Assembly (NCBI RefSeq): GCF_050947875.1
Contig: NC_134572.1
Coordinates: 158,617,105-158,681,104, forward strand
DNA from: Dermacentor variabilis
Taxonomy: Eukaryota; Arthropoda; Arachnida; Ixodida; Ixodidae
Direction: 5' to 3'
Length of the DNA: 64,000 bases
The position numbers and the translations under genes are program-made. Positions 18,570 to 31,064 of this stretch are shown piece by piece. Under the pieces are notes generated by a model. The model searched no databases. It worked only from the letters and a program-made list of their open reading frames with translations, and was not told the DNA's origin. Each line of letters starts with the position of its first letter. The stretch's first letter is position 1.

Positions 18570-21341
18570 CGCTATGTAGTTTTTTTTTCACTAACGTGCG
18601 AAGTCAAATAAACAAACGTGCTGCAGTGTCCTGACTGATTGGTTCATGCGCTGCTTACATCGTATGTCTCGCCGAAACATGGCAATCTGCTCGGATAAAA
18701 AATAGCGAAATTTTTGATTGTGAGAAACTGTATTCATGTTATCGCTGCGATCGTGGTGTGCGATCAGGTGGAGGTGTCTTGATTGCAGTTACTGAAACGC
18801 ACACTTCGAACTAAGTTTCCATATGTAGAAACACCACTTGAACTTGCTTGTGTGCGTGTTGTACTCGACAACAGAAATGTCATTTGTGAACATGCTATTG
18901 CCCTCCAACTGCTTCGACATCATTTTGCGATGACCTTCATGACGCATTGAACAAATGAGTTGTCAGATACCCTAACGTGCCCCTTTTTCTTCTTGGTGAC
19001 TTCAACTTTCCCGATATAATTTGGCATAACGACACGGCAACGTCCCAGTCTTCTCAGAGTACCCAGTTTATAAACACTTGTTTGCACTTCCACTTCACCC
19101 AGCTTGTACTGAAACCTACGCGCGTGCCTGCCTCTTCATCTAACATACTAGACCTGATTCTCACTACGAACTCTGGCACAGTTTCCCCAATTCTTTACTT
19201 AAAAGGCTTAAGTGATCACCTTGCACTCACTTTCCATATCAACACACGGGATCCTGTTAAGAAAAGTACGAAGGTGATCCGCGATTACAGCGAAGCCGAC
19301 TTGGCTTCCATTACCGCTGAAATGGCAAATTTCGCAGCTTCTTACATCGCTAATTGCGATCAGCACTGTGTTGAAGAAAACTGGTGCATTTTCAAAAATA
19401 AATTGTTGTCACTAATCAAACATTTCGTACCGCAGAGAACAGTCGCTTGCAAGCCACGGTCACCTTGGTTCAATCTTTTGTTGAAGCTACTACATAACAA
19501 AAAAAAACGGTTGTTTCGTCGCGCAAAGGCTTCACGCAGTGACGTTACTTGGTCCGCTTCCTACCGCAATGAAAGTGACTACAACGCAGCCGCCGCTAGT
19601 GCAAGACAGCATTTTTATTCTGTTACACTTCCGTCTATCTTGCAAACTAATCCTCGTAAATTCTGGACCATAGTTAACGGTACTCCAAGCAAACTAATCA
19701 AATTAACATACCCCAATGATGAACCAGCTGTTGCTCCTGAAGAATGCTGTAATGTATTTGATGATGGTATTTTCTTCCCATGTTACCGCAATGCCACAAA
19801 GATTACCGCTTGTATCCAATTGGAGTTTTTCGCCCATGGCTTCAATCTCTATTGACTGGGTTGGTGTTAGCTGCCTAATTAACAATCAAAAAACGTCCTC
19901 TTCAGCCGGCCCAGACTGCCTGAATTGTACTGATGTATTTTCTGCTGTTAGTTTGTCCCAAATTTTCACTCAGTCATTCCAGCAGTCTGTTCTTCCACAC
20001 GACTGGTGCGTGGGAAAGGTTATTCCAGTTCATAAATCAGGTAACACCCACTTACCCAGAAATTACAGGCCTATCTCACTAACAAGCATTTCATGTAAAA
20101 TTCTCGAGCATATAATGTATGCGCATTTGGCTGAGTTTTTAGAATCAAACTCCTTTTTCAACCCCTGTCAACATGGTTTCCGTAAATTTTTTCCTGTGAA
20201 ACACAGCTCTTATCATTTACTAACAATCTCTTTGCAATTTCTGATCTAGGTACCGACATTGACTGCGTATTTCTTGATTTTGCCACAGCCTTTGACTCTG
20301 TGACCCATGATTTACTTCTGCTTAAGCTGGCTGAACTTAACTTGGACGTAAATGTACTCGAGTGGATAAAACATTTTCTTTCCAACAGGACGCAGTTTGT
20401 GAACGCTAATAACTGTAATTCTCGGTTTTCTGATGTACCAGCAGGTGTTCCTCAAGGCTCAGTCCTGAGTCCACTTCTCTTTCTAATCTATATTAACGAT
20501 CTTCCGAACTGCGTTCTTTCCTCTTCCATAAAGCTTTTGACTGTGTTCTTTACCGTAAAATTACTAATCCTTCAGATTCCCAAGAGCTGCAGGACGGCCT
20601 TAACCGCGTAACTGAGTGGTGTTCCAAACGGTACACGGTTGGTGCATGCAACTAAATTCAAATAAATGCAAGGCCATGCGTATATCTCGTAACACTGCCA
20701 CGCACGCGTACTTTATTACTGGTGCACCTGTAACGTCAGTTACCTCTTACAAGTATCTCGGCCTTCACATATCAAATAAACTTTCTTGACACTCGCATAT
20801 TGACTATGTTACTGAAAACTCTAACCGCATGCTTGGTTACTTGCGCCATAATTTTAGCTCTGCCCCTTCTTCCCTGAAGCCAACTCTTTACAAAACTTTA
20901 GTTAGCTCCAAATTGGAGTATGCTTCAGCCATTTCGGATCCGACTCAGTCTTCATTAGTTTCTACTCTTCTAAGTATTCAAAACCGCGGTGCACGCTTTG
21001 TCTTATCCGGTTATTCTCGTTATGCAAGTATCTCTTCAATGAAATGAACTCTTAACTTACCTGATTTTTCGTCACGCCGCAAATGTTCCCCTCTCTCCCT
21101 TTTTCACAAACTTTTTCACTTGAACCCCCTTTTAAAAGAAGCCCTTCTTGCCCCTCCGTCTTATATTTCGGCCCGCACTGACCACAGCCTTAAAATAGGG
21201 GTGCCATTGTGCCGTACAAACCGGTACAGTGACTCATTCATCCCTAGGATAAGCACGGACTGGAACCGCTTTCCCGCATCAATTGCACTCATCACCTACT
21301 CTACGAACTTCAAGACCGCTGTTCAGAATGCATTTTATTAA
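18570..21341 (+). pseudogene. LINE ORF2 (endonuclease and RT), broken
   Basis: Endonuclease remains: FTNVRSQINKRAAVS, IVCLAETWQSARIKNSEIF, YRCDRGVRSGGGVLIA, then an open stretch from 18977 with LFLLGDFNFPDIIWHND and KGLSDHLALTF. RT remains: VIPVHKSGNTHLPRNYRPIS, HGFRK, CVFLDFATAFDSVTHDLL, and AGVPQGSVLSPLLFLIYIN, then the thumb (LGYLRHNFSSAPSSLKPTLY) and C-terminus (TDWNRFPASIALITYSTNF), ending 21341. At least four frameshifts or stops separate these blocks. At 20537-20540 the catalytic FADD box appears lost: IKLF is followed directly by DCVLYRK, consistent with a 7-base deletion. The order is endonuclease then RT, without RNase H. Confidence 0.85.
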
Positions 21342-21448
21342 TATTTTTTTAATTTTTTGTTTGTATTTTTACTGCATTCTTGTTTTAACTCCACTCCTTT
21401 CTGTAATGCCTTTGGGCCTTGAAAGTACGTGAAATAAATAAATACAAA

Positions 21449-22348
21449 AATCATCATTTCAACACCGAAAGAAGGTACCAGAGGACTCATTTTAACATCA
21501 CCCAGTAGTCGGTAGCAGGTCTCATTTCCTAGCTATGCAATTATGATATGGCACCGGTGTCGTTTAATTCCACGGTATTCTACTTGAGCACATTTGAAGT
21601 ACGTTGCGAAAAAGCCATTATGTGGCTTTAAAATGTATGTACAACACTAGATGACTTCGATACAACTTTGCTTGACACCGCAAAGCCAATGTGGCGTGAA
21701 AGATGACCGGATACATTACATACTCGTGAATAAATGCACATACTGTGTTCTTCAAGCGAAGCCTGTATTGGCTGACAAGTTGCGTTGTCGTGGTCACGCA
21801 AAAACCCAGTTGCTCCCAGAGCAGTGCAGCTGCGGGAAAGGGCGGGTTGATGAGTTGACAGCTGCGCTGTCGCTGGAGCGTCAGTCACAACAAGGACTCC
21901 AGCTGCATAGGCGCGCGCTCACGCAACAGCCGCAACCAATCACAGCCGTTTCGCTTAACGAGAAGAACCCGAGCTGAGGGATCCGGAGGCCGAAGCATTC
22001 CGGCACCGTCACCTGTGCGTTACATAATCGCGACGAAGGTCAGGTGCACGCAGGACCAGCTTCGGTTACGCCCACTTTCCGGTAAATGAAGGGTTCGTAA
22101 TTTTTTTAGATACGCTCCATCAACATTGCGGTGAACATTCACTGTTGTTCCGCTTACGTTTTTAAGAAAATGTCGTTTTCTGCACTGAAACGTAAAAGTA
22201 ATTTGACCGCCAGTATATGTCTTTCCAAATGTCGGGAATTAATACTCGAAACTGGTGCCACCCTGAGAATTCAAATGGAACCGCCTTGCTAACTCCCCGG
22301 TTACGGTCCCTAAATTCAAGAACATGCCGTAAGGTAAATAGCTACACA
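21449..22348. other. No gene recognised
   Basis: Non-repetitive by eye. A few short frames exist, but none has recognisable domains. Confidence 0.5.
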
Positions 22349-22352
22349 TTAA

Positions 22353-23810
22353 AGGGACCCTGAAACGATTTTGATGATTTTCTACAAACGTACTGAGTCG
22401 TTAGAGTAGGTCCTTCTGATCATTAATTGACGCATCTAAGTGCTCCGCGCAAAGCGTGTAACTTATTATAAGGTTTTAAAAAAGCACATCACTGCCGATC
22501 GCACCACACTGCGCGGCGGAATATTAAGCCACCCCTACTCATATGACGCAAATCACCCATATGACGTCAGTGGAGCGAGCTATTCGATTGGCTGACCAGA
22601 GCGCGTGATCGATAATTATTACAAATTTATGGTAAACGAATGATGTTTATAATAGTTGGAATGTTAGTTAATTTGTTTTTATAAAAAGCAATTAACTTAA
22701 AGAGAATGCACAAGAACAACTTTTCAAAGACTTAAGCACTTCCGGCACACAGCAAGTGTCGTCTGCTTATGTTACAACGTGCTCTGTTTTTGACAAGAGC
22801 TCCGCCGTCAGTGTCGGTCTACCTTTTCGCGAGCGCTATGATTCGACTTTGTTGCGTTGTGGGCTGCAAACGTAGCGACTGGCAATATGTCAAGCTGCCA
22901 CATCGTGTCCCTCTGCAAGGTAGCAGACGAGCGGACTGGCTGCAGCGCATCGGACTGTCACTATCCGATCGGCGCCGGGATTTGAGTGATTGCGGCCGTC
23001 ACTTTACACCGGAAGATTAATTACGCAATAGAATTTCGCGAGTCCGGTATTAGGGTAAACTCAAGCCCAAGGGGACAGGGCCTGGCCGTGTCCCCTTGCG
23101 TGTCGTTTCATGGGATGAACAGAAGCGCGCACGTGAATGGTCTGCATGGTGCAGCCACCTGATGGCATAGAGCTCAACCAGACACAGTAGCAGTAACAAA
23201 ATGTATTCTTCTTTGCTGCTGGTGTAAATTTTTCGCAGGAGCGTAATAGTTAACACATTGTTCTTGTAAATGTTTAAAATGTTTTACGCTTGGTTAAAGC
23301 AATATTAGCTATTTCTTTGGCTGGTTAAGCTGTGGCTAGACCGTGTAGCCCAATCAGCCAGCTCACATACGTTTACGCTAAAGGTCCTTAATCAGCTTGA
23401 GTCTATGCCTCCACCGTTCTGTCGAAACGTTCACCCAGTGTGTGGTTACTGGAATACCAGACAGGTTCAGCGCTGCGACAGAATGCTCGCAACGCACGCT
23501 GCTTCGATAGCTTTCGCTTGGGGTCGACGGCCAAGCCGCTAGCGGAGAGGTATTGCGCGGGCGGGGGCGTGCTCCAAAACAACCGGAAGTGGACGATGTG
23601 ACGTCGCATCGTGACGCCAAACCAGTGAAGGCGGAGCTTAGCCCCGATCGCTCGGCGAACGAGTTGAGGAGGAAAAAGAGAGGAGGGTAACTTGTAATCG
23701 CTTGTAGCTCCATTAATACGAAACGCTTCACTTAAATTGTGGTGCGAATGTTCTACTTAAGCTCTACCCTACGCGTCTACAAAATTTGTCCGAACCGTTT
23801 CAGAGGCCCA
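22353..23810 (+). mobile_element. TTAA-flanked THAP-encoding DNA transposon (Kolobok-like), copy 1
   Basis: The element is 1,458 bp between TTAA at 22349-22352 and 23811-23814. The ends are related in inverse orientation: AGGGACCCTGAAACGATT at the left, and TGGGCCTCTGAAACGGTT in reverse complement at the right, followed by a shared TCTACAAA/TTTGTAGA segment. A TTAA duplication plus a THAP domain suggests the Kolobok superfamily; piggyBac also uses TTAA but has no THAP domain. No DDE catalytic region is present, so it is non-autonomous. A second copy lies at 38298-39793. Confidence 0.78.
22838..23020 (+). CDS. Short THAP-type zinc-finger ORF (copy 1)
   Basis: 60 codons: MIRLCCVVGCKRSDWQ, then PHRVPLQ, RADWLQRIG and SDCGRHFTPED. 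It has the C2CH pattern of a THAP domain (Cys at the start, C-x2-H in CGRH) and the central Trp. It stops right after PED, before the AVPTIF box that normally closes the fold, so it is probably a truncated DNA-binding domain. An upstream in-frame extension to 22769 is possible. THAP domains of this kind bind transposon ends. Confidence 0.65.
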   Translation: MIRLCCVVGCKRSDWQYVKLPHRVPLQGSRRADWLQRIGLSLSDRRRDLSDCGRHFTPED

Positions 23811-23814
23811 TTAA

Positions 23815-26800
23815 TCACTGAATTTTTGTTTTCAGTCAATCATGCACTTCGGTTTCGCGTACAAACAATGTCCGCCTCTAAGTAATACAGCTCAAGGACT
23901 AGAATTAATAAAAGGGCCGACCAGATAACTACGAACAAACCGCACTATGAGACGATGGACTCTCATGAGAGCAAGACAAATAAGCCAGGACAAAGGTTAG
24001 ACCCGAAGACTCCTTGGCTATACCCGCAAGGGGCGAATTGTATGATTTCCACCTGAGGCATGGTTTCCTTCTGACTGATGCCGGGATTTGTAATGATGCC
24101 GGGATTTTGTCATGATGCCACGATTTTGTCATGTCCAAGGCTGAAATTTCAAAGGCATCAGCTGCTCCACCTATACAGGAATAGGGCAGACATTCCTCGG
24201 ACGGCCTGCCCAAAGTTGGAGTTAGTGCAGCTTTCTAGCTGTGCTCCCTAGAAAGTTTGTCCCTAATTTCAGCTGCGTGTCGAAGATAAGTGAGTGGTAT
24301 TTCAAACCCGCTTAAGGTGTCAGTAGGCACACATTTTGCTTCCGAAACCGCTGCGACAAAGGACAATCATATTGGAAAGTCAGCGCATATGCTCAGACAA
24401 TTGTTACCTGCTGCATTGAGTTTCTTTTGCTGGTTAACGATATCCGCTGCAGCACCGGAAGACTGACTGTAGCATAGAACGCCGTCCGCATAAACATTGT
24501 GTAAGAGTGCCATCGAGCGACAATTGCTGCACCAGCGTGATTCAGTCATATATCGAAGCATTTGCGATAGCGCACAAAGCGTGTCCACCAGGTGCGAACG
24601 GGACAAGCTCCTGTCAATCACCTATCCGACAACTATTTGGCATAGTACGTGTGTAGGAGCGTGCCCCCTTAGCATCAATCGGCAACTTTTCATGTCCTCC
24701 GGTGTAATATTCATGACAACACACTTTGCTTGAGATAGTTGCGGACAGCTATGTACGAATAGAGGAAGATGTTGGTTAGCACTTTCTGAAGACACCGCTG
24801 AGTGGTGTAATGGGAACGCGACGCGCTGGAAACGCATATGTCGTCTGGATACATCGATCTATGCTGACACGGACAATCATACATTTCATTTCAATGCAGT
24901 GTAATCCACGTTCAAACATCATCAAGGTGTCAGGCAAGGCCAAAAGAACTTTAATTGCACGAAGGCGGAGAGGTCGGGATGAGTGAAGTGCCACTGGGCT
25001 GCACAAAAGCTGTCTCATGGGCAGGTTCATGTGCTCTCACACCTTGTACACAATGAACGTTTCAGCAAGGTGCACAGCGGCCTCAGTTATCGTTTATAGT
25101 GCCCGTGATGGGGCATCCTCCCATGTACACTCAATCCTCAGCCGTTCCCTCTTTCTATTCCCCCTTTTGCTTACCCGCAGTTTAGAGTAGCAAACCGGGC
25201 GCTCGTTTGGATGACTTCCCTGCTTCACCTTGCATTGTTTTCTCCCTCTCTTTTTCGGGAAGATACATATGTTCGAAAAAAAATACTTTTGCAAGTACAA
25301 CTCCAACAAGAATGCACTATAATACATGTTTATACCTGTATAACACTTATAAACATGTATGCAACTAATATTTGATGCCGTACTGCAAGCTCACGCAGAA
25401 ATGTGAAGTTTAGTTTTGACTTTGTTTGAATACCTATGCGCCACCTTCTTTTAAACATACGCTCTGCGTGCCCAGACCTCAGGCTGAATTCACTAGGTTT
25501 TTGTTCGTAAGTGCTTTTTGACATTGACCGGCCACCTGCGGTAATTAATCGTAGAGATTTAGCGTGTACCCGTAATCCGATATACGCAATGGCGTTTGCG
25601 TAGTCCTGGCCTACCGAGCGCTTGTAGCAACATCTTGTGACGCTTCGTCTGACCACAATGCCTTATACACACGCTTTCTTGTTCCATGAGTGTTCTCATC
25701 GGAAAAAGAAAATTTAAAAAGGCAACGTGCTCACGATTACGCCACTGCCGAAAATTTACACCAAAAGTGAAGTAAATACAATTGGTTACTGCAGTAATAG
25801 CTCTGTGTCTGTCGAGTTGAGATCTACGCCAACAGGTGGCGCCACAGACTCGGCTGTTCATGTGTAGGCCTCCGGTAACCCAGTAAACCGTAAGCGGTAA
25901 AGTGTTGGTACGCAACCTAAAACTATATTGTCCAACATCATGATCGGCTCGAATGTTGTCCTACGAACAATCCTATTGTAAGATTTTTGTCAATACGGAC
26001 GCTGGATTATAAAGTAGGCACTCAGTAAGGAAGTGAATTATTGAACAAATGAATAAAATAACTGAATCAATTTACTTCACCGAGAGCAAAGCTTTCATGT
26101 GTCTTTATATGTACTGTGAAACAGCCAAATCATAAAAATTGCCCGAAAGTCAGTGGACGAGGGAAGAAAACAGTTCTTTAAGAGCAGTTTGTCAAACAAG
26201 AGAATGTCAGAGAATGCTTATAGTATTGCAACTGATCGGACTAGTTGGTGTTGCGTCATTTTCTGTGCGAAGGGCGGACGCCTAACGGAGACATAGGAAC
26301 AAGAAGACGGGAGCACGAGCGGTAACTTCAAAGTACTGTGGTTTCTTTTGGAGTGGAATTGATCCATACAGAATCCCGAAAAGACATGGATCATAACGGT
26401 AGGCGTTTGAACTACCGACTGCACTAGCATCGTAGCAATATGTGCTAAACGGAAATGAGGGTTTCTTAGCGCTTGATTTCTGAGATTGTGGGTGTTGTCC
26501 AATGTTAGAGTGTAGTTCTGTCTCCAGCAGGGATAAAGGTGACCGCTCCAGCATTACCACTGAAGCTGCACTGAGGGAACGTAAGGAGGATTGGGTGAGG
26601 GAGCCCTCCATCTTAGACAAAGACGAGTTTTCAACCTACGGGGATGGGCGTGCAATGATTGATGATAGTTTACATTGAGATGTTTCCTTGTTTTCGTCGT
26701 CTTGTTTTGTGGTTCTTCGGGTTTTCTGGGCTTCATCGCCAGGGTTTCGTACCAACAAATGTCACCTCAACATAATCCACTATTCGCAACTTTCACGTAC

Positions 26801-26966
26801 GGTGGCGTCGTCGTGCGGCGGCGGCCAGAAACCATCGAAAGATTATACTCGCCTCTGGCTGCCACCCGTTGGCGTAGCGTATTGGCGTTGTCTACGCTTT
26901 TCCTTCACTTTTGGTTTTTGTTTTAACGCGTTCAAAGCTCCCGTCGGATCCTGAAGGACACTTAAC
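23815..26966. other. No gene recognised
   Basis: Mixed-composition DNA with no recognisable protein, apart from the small tandem repeat at 24078. The longest frames (about 110 codons, minus strand at 26282-26620 and 25330-25915) have no motif I know. Confidence 0.45.
24078..24133 (+). repeat. Three tandem copies of a 19-bp unit
   Basis: The unit GATGCCGGGATTTTGTCAT occurs three times, with a one-base deletion in the first copy and small changes in the third. Confidence 0.9.
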
Positions 26967-27186
26967 ATGCTCAGAATGAGCAAACATAGAAGCAACCGCA
27001 TTTGCTGCGTGCCACAATGGGTGCTGAGCAGTAGGTGATGTGAGCCTTGACTCATTCCCACCGGCTGCGTCGATGAGGAAGAAATTGATTATTAAGCTGC
27101 GAATCGGCAAAGCTGTCACAGAAGCGATGAAAGTTTGCAGTGCGCACTTCATGCCGGAGGACTTTTTTTTGAAATACGACAGATGA
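26967..27186 (+). pseudogene. THAP domain gene fragment, frameshifted
   Basis: The first part reads KHRSNRICCVPQWVLSSR, where the second zinc-ligand Cys of the usual CCVPxC start is Trp. After a stop and frame change near 27030 it continues VSLDSFPPAASMRKKLI and KVCSAHFMPEDFFLKYDR, with the C-x2-H pair and PEDF, then stops at 27186. It differs from the THAP ORFs at 22838 and 38786, and no TTAA or terminal repeat was found around it. Probably a remnant of another THAP transposon or a decayed THAP gene. Confidence 0.65.
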
Positions 27187-28940
27187 GTGACGATTCCGAG
27201 CACTTGAAATCACGAATAGGCGCCCCGCCATAAAGACACAGGCATAACACTATATTACGTGCAGGGAAAGAAATTATGTGCAAGCTTAACTCAAATGTGT
27301 TGTAGGATGATTGATGCTTGCGTTCTTGCCACCCATGCCTTTGCGGCTACGTTCGAGCGCAAACATTCTCCGTCAAGACTCGTACCTGCTTCAAAACTTC
27401 TTGTTCTCGTTCATGCATTCATGCTCTGCAACGCCGGCTTAACATTCCACCATTTTCGAACAGAGATGAGTTTCTCATTTGTGCATCGAAGCAAAGTGAC
27501 GCAGGCGTAGAGGGACCTGGTATTCATACCTCGTCTACCACTTCGATGCGCGGCTGCAACGTGTGCACAGGCGCGCATGACTGCACTCGCAAGGTAACAA
27601 ATCCTAGTCCAACAAACGTTAAACTACTGTGCAGTGTTCGCGTAGCGAACCCTCAGCTGATCTGCGTGTATATTATTTTATAAAGATAACTGGAAGAATG
27701 ACGCGAGCATTGCCGCGGACCGGTAAATATCGGCTATGTATCGCTTGATCTGTCTATAGGCAAGGCGCGGTTATAGGACTCACGCAGGCTGTAAAACTAC
27801 CGCAAGACTGTAGCTTGCACAGCATGCATAAAGCGCAATAACTAAATTACAAAGGTGAACGGTTATCGTATTAGTTCGCAAAAGCGGTCAGGTATCGTTT
27901 TTTGTTTACTTCTCGTGTTCGACATCCAGCTTTGTGAACACCAGGCAGGGATAACTATACAATAAATTTTGGGTCACAAAACGCTGCTTTAGGGCTGCTT
28001 TTCACGCCGTCGATATAAAGGACTTCGGTCGCACAACACCAGGAAGGTTTTTTTTCTCGACACGGCGGCTTATTCAAGCGGTCTAAGTAACAACTTGCCG
28101 AGAGCTCACACCGCATAAAAGCTCATGGTACCCGTTCAAGGAGGCTAAATTAATAGAATAGCAACTATAAAGCACGGTCACTTCTTTTAATAACACCGTC
28201 GCGGTAAAACTGAAACGACAGCTCTTGTGGCTTGATTCGAAGCCGCGAAGTTTGCATGCAAAGGCCTTCAACAGCCACGGACGTCGACGTGCACGCTTTT
28301 GTGCCGCAGCACACAAGATGACCACCGTTTAGGACTTCCTCGCCTTCAAGCATGCTTCGAATTCTGCGTTCTGCTCGCCCAATGTGAGCCATTACGCAGG
28401 CTAACGACAGCGGGCGTGTAAATTGAAGAGACATTTCAACCAGACGACGCGAAACAACATGTCACTGAGCAAGACGACCGCAGCACTGCACCGACTGCTC
28501 TAGTTCTTAATCTCTCGGACAGCCATGTTGAATTTAAGGTGGTGCCCCTATAGGCCGTGGAAGTTGCGAATACTTTGAACTTATCGCTCATCTTCGCGTC
28601 TTCTTATTTCTGGGTGCATACGCTAAACGTTCGCGTTTCACATATGAAATAAAGGTAATAGTAGGACCCTCACCAAAAAAATTCAACCTGCGAAGGCTTA
28701 GCATGGAGTCAGAAGAAGCTGCGCCCGAAATCAGCGCATGCTTATTGAAGCACGGCGTGAACAAGAGCTCGCGATCAGCGCACGCGTATTGCGGTCAACG
28801 CCATTTTCTTCGGTAAGCGGGCGCAATCGGCTTGCGTCTCTACATCTGTTTCCTTTGCCCCACGGCGGAGCAAAGAAGCCACGGACGCGCTTTAACAGCA
28901 AACGTCTTTATCAGCAACGCCAAAAGAGCGCCACTCACGT
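27187..28940. other. No gene recognised; weak ORF at 28165-28434 minus
   Basis: The minus-strand frame at 28165-28434 contains GGHLVCCGTKACTSTSVAV and EGLCMQTSRLR. This faintly recalls a region before the SWIM-type zinc finger in multi-copy tick proteins, but no Cys-x-Cys...His finger follows, so I do not call a gene. An ATG at 28703 opens about 38 codons before a GGTAAGC donor-like site. No support beyond that. Confidence 0.3.
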
Positions 28941-29863
28941 TTCTTGTGTATATTACCGCTCGTAAGTGGTGTCGCCATTGTAGACGGCGCAAGCGCCTCG
29001 CCACCCGATTTTTTTCACCGTATTTATGAGCTCACGTACCTGGCATCGGGTAAGCTTCCGGCGGCGGCGTGTTTGCCGCCGCTTTCGCCGTTCATGCGCC
29101 TTGACACCTCTCAATTTGATGTTCTCAGAAATGGCGCTTCGCGATAGCAGAAATTGCTTCGTGTCGTGGGAGCCTCGCGTAACGAGCTTAAAAAAAAGAG
29201 AGGGGCGCGCGCAGTGGGTGACCGCCGCCTCGTGCGCTGGTTGGTCAGGACTGATGCAATGCGGCCTCCCGGGAGCTCTTTTAAGAATGAAGATTCCCCG
29301 AACGGCTACTCCGGCGCAACGTGGGGGCGGGAGATCGGCGCCAAACTCGAAACGACCGTTTGTTCTCGCCGACACGCTTGTTGCAGCGCGGGTTTTCGCA
29401 ATGCTCTTGCAAGGCTGCGTGCGCGCACTCGCACGGGGTCCCCGCGGCTTCCTGCCACTTCTTTTCTCGCTCTTTAATCTATTTACCTCGGCCGCGTCGC
29501 CGGGCGTTCCACCCATTTCGCGATTCAACACCTACTTTCTTCTCTGTCTCACGCTTACCGCGCGACGGGTGTGGAGCGTGAAAATTGCCGCTGCGTCATC
29601 GCGTGCCTTCTCGGACTTCAGGAACTGTGGGCACGTGCGTCGTGTGGGAGCGCGGGCACGGTACATTTGGCGGACGCGCCGTGGCAGCCGCTGGCCACCA
29701 CCCTGACGTGCTCTTGCGCGCGGGTTTTCATCCCCCCCCCCCTTCCTAATCGGCTACTCGGACTTGATCATGGTGAGCGCGTCGTCATCGTTTTTTACAG
29801 CGAAACTGTTTATGGCTAGGTTCTGGGAGACCTCGTGTCCATGGACATAGCCCAACAATTTTT
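28940..29863. other. GC-rich, CpG-rich segment
   Basis: Many CG dinucleotides, open frames in several phases on both strands (up to 226 codons at 29026-29706 plus), and no known motifs. The frames look like a composition effect. A promoter region or an unrecognised exon cannot be excluded. Confidence 0.3.
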
Positions 29864-30019
29864 CATACGTGGATCGATCCCGAAGATAGTGCAACGCCGG
29901 CCCGACCCGCGGCGGAAGTGAAGCAAGCGTTAAGCAGCCCCCATACGTGGGCTGATACCGAAGATAGTGCAATACCGGGCCTACCCACGGCGGAGGTGCA
30001 GTTCGCCATTAAGGGGCCC
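29864..30019 (-). repeat. Tandem dimer, 78-bp unit
   Basis: Two units begin CATACGTGG at 29864 and 29942 and share CCGAAGATAGTGCAA and the following CCGG(C/G)CC.ACCC.CGGCGG, with about 20% difference by eye. It looks like part of a longer tandem family in the genome. The strand shown follows the orientation in which I recall it from tick sequences and is not functional evidence. Confidence 0.8.
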
Positions 30020-31064
30020 ACATCACAGCTTCGCTGGTCATCCTTTTTCACAGAGTGAAAGGGCACTGAATTTTTTGGAAAAAGTAAAACTGTTCGAAGA
30101 CATGCAAGCTGGGCACCGTGGCGCTCGCACGCGTCTTCGTAATAGAAACTGTCACTTCCTCGTGTTATGTCTCCTAGGAAATATAGAACACACGCGTGAT
30201 GGATTTGTAATGTCAGACAGGGCGCCGAAATCAGCATGGTTGTTGTTGTTCTTGTTCTTGTTCATGTCGTGGTGGCGAAATGTGGGTACCAAAGCTGATG
30301 TTTAAAACAGGGGTCTCCGAACTTCGGCCAGCGGTCGTCGGCGGTGCTATACTGCTGACTACCGAACCGCTCTCAGGCGGGCAGTCTTCGTCCATAAAGC
30401 CTCCACTGCACCTCCGCATTCGAACACGCCTTCTCCACGAAACCTTGCGCTGCTGCGCTGCTGCGCTACTTCCTGGGAGCCGGATTCATTGCAATTGTAA
30501 GATCGTGTAAGAAAGCCACTAGAACGCCAGCTCGTCCGAACCAACGCCTACGAATCAGGAGCCTCAGGCGACCATCAAATAGGGAAGCGCGTGGCGCTCC
30601 GATGGGCCGGTCCTGAGCACAACGTCAGAAGACAAGCCTAAGCTTTTTTTCGTTTTTGCCTATAGGCGCGTTGGGCCAGAAGAGCTTTCGCCAGCTTTTC
30701 GCCCGTGACACTGAAGCCTGTAAATAGTTGTGTAAACCTATTTTCTTGAGTCCATAGCATGCTGCAAGCTTCATTCCATGGCATGCCTAATCCCGTAACC
30801 AGGAAGAACATCTGAAAGGAATTAGAAGAGACTGTGTCGGCGTGGAGCTTGTAGTGGGGCAAACTAATATCTGTCACAATTGACTGTAGTAAGATGTGTT
30901 GGGTGTTAAAGAATCACAAGTAGGGCAAATAATGAAAACTTCTGAAGTGCTCGCATTTTTTAAAGTCAATGTTCTTGCTTCGCATATATATGCCCTGGGT
31001 CCTGGTACCTATTGTTTCGGCTGCTGTTATGAGCGCTCATTGGCTAAGTCGCTGCAATATCTAT
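30020..31064. other. No gene recognised
   Basis: Short frames only. GTTGTT/CTTGTT-rich DNA at 30238-30265. No element boundaries seen. Confidence 0.5.

Larger units (their letters stand above)
17200..21448 (+). mobile_element. CR1/L2-like non-LTR retrotransposon, near full length, decayed
   Basis: In order: a 5' region with two 310-bp-spaced monomers, ORF1 with a 2A-like motif, ORF2 with APE endonuclease and RT, a short 3' UTR (ATGCCTTTGGGCCTTGAAAG) and a tail AAATAAATAAATAC. Both ORFs are interrupted by stops and frameshifts, so it is dead. The length of about 4.25 kb fits a complete element of this group. The left end is approximate and no target duplication was found. Confidence 0.85.

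Noticed and set aside
22353..23810. Classification of the TTAA element as piggyBac
   Set aside because: TTAA fits, but piggyBac has no THAP domain. P elements have THAP but make 8-bp duplications. Kolobok fits both, so I used Kolobok-like.
29026..29706. 226-codon frame in GC-rich DNA
   Set aside because: Competing frames on both strands, Arg/Ala/Ser-rich low-complexity content, and no recognisable domain.
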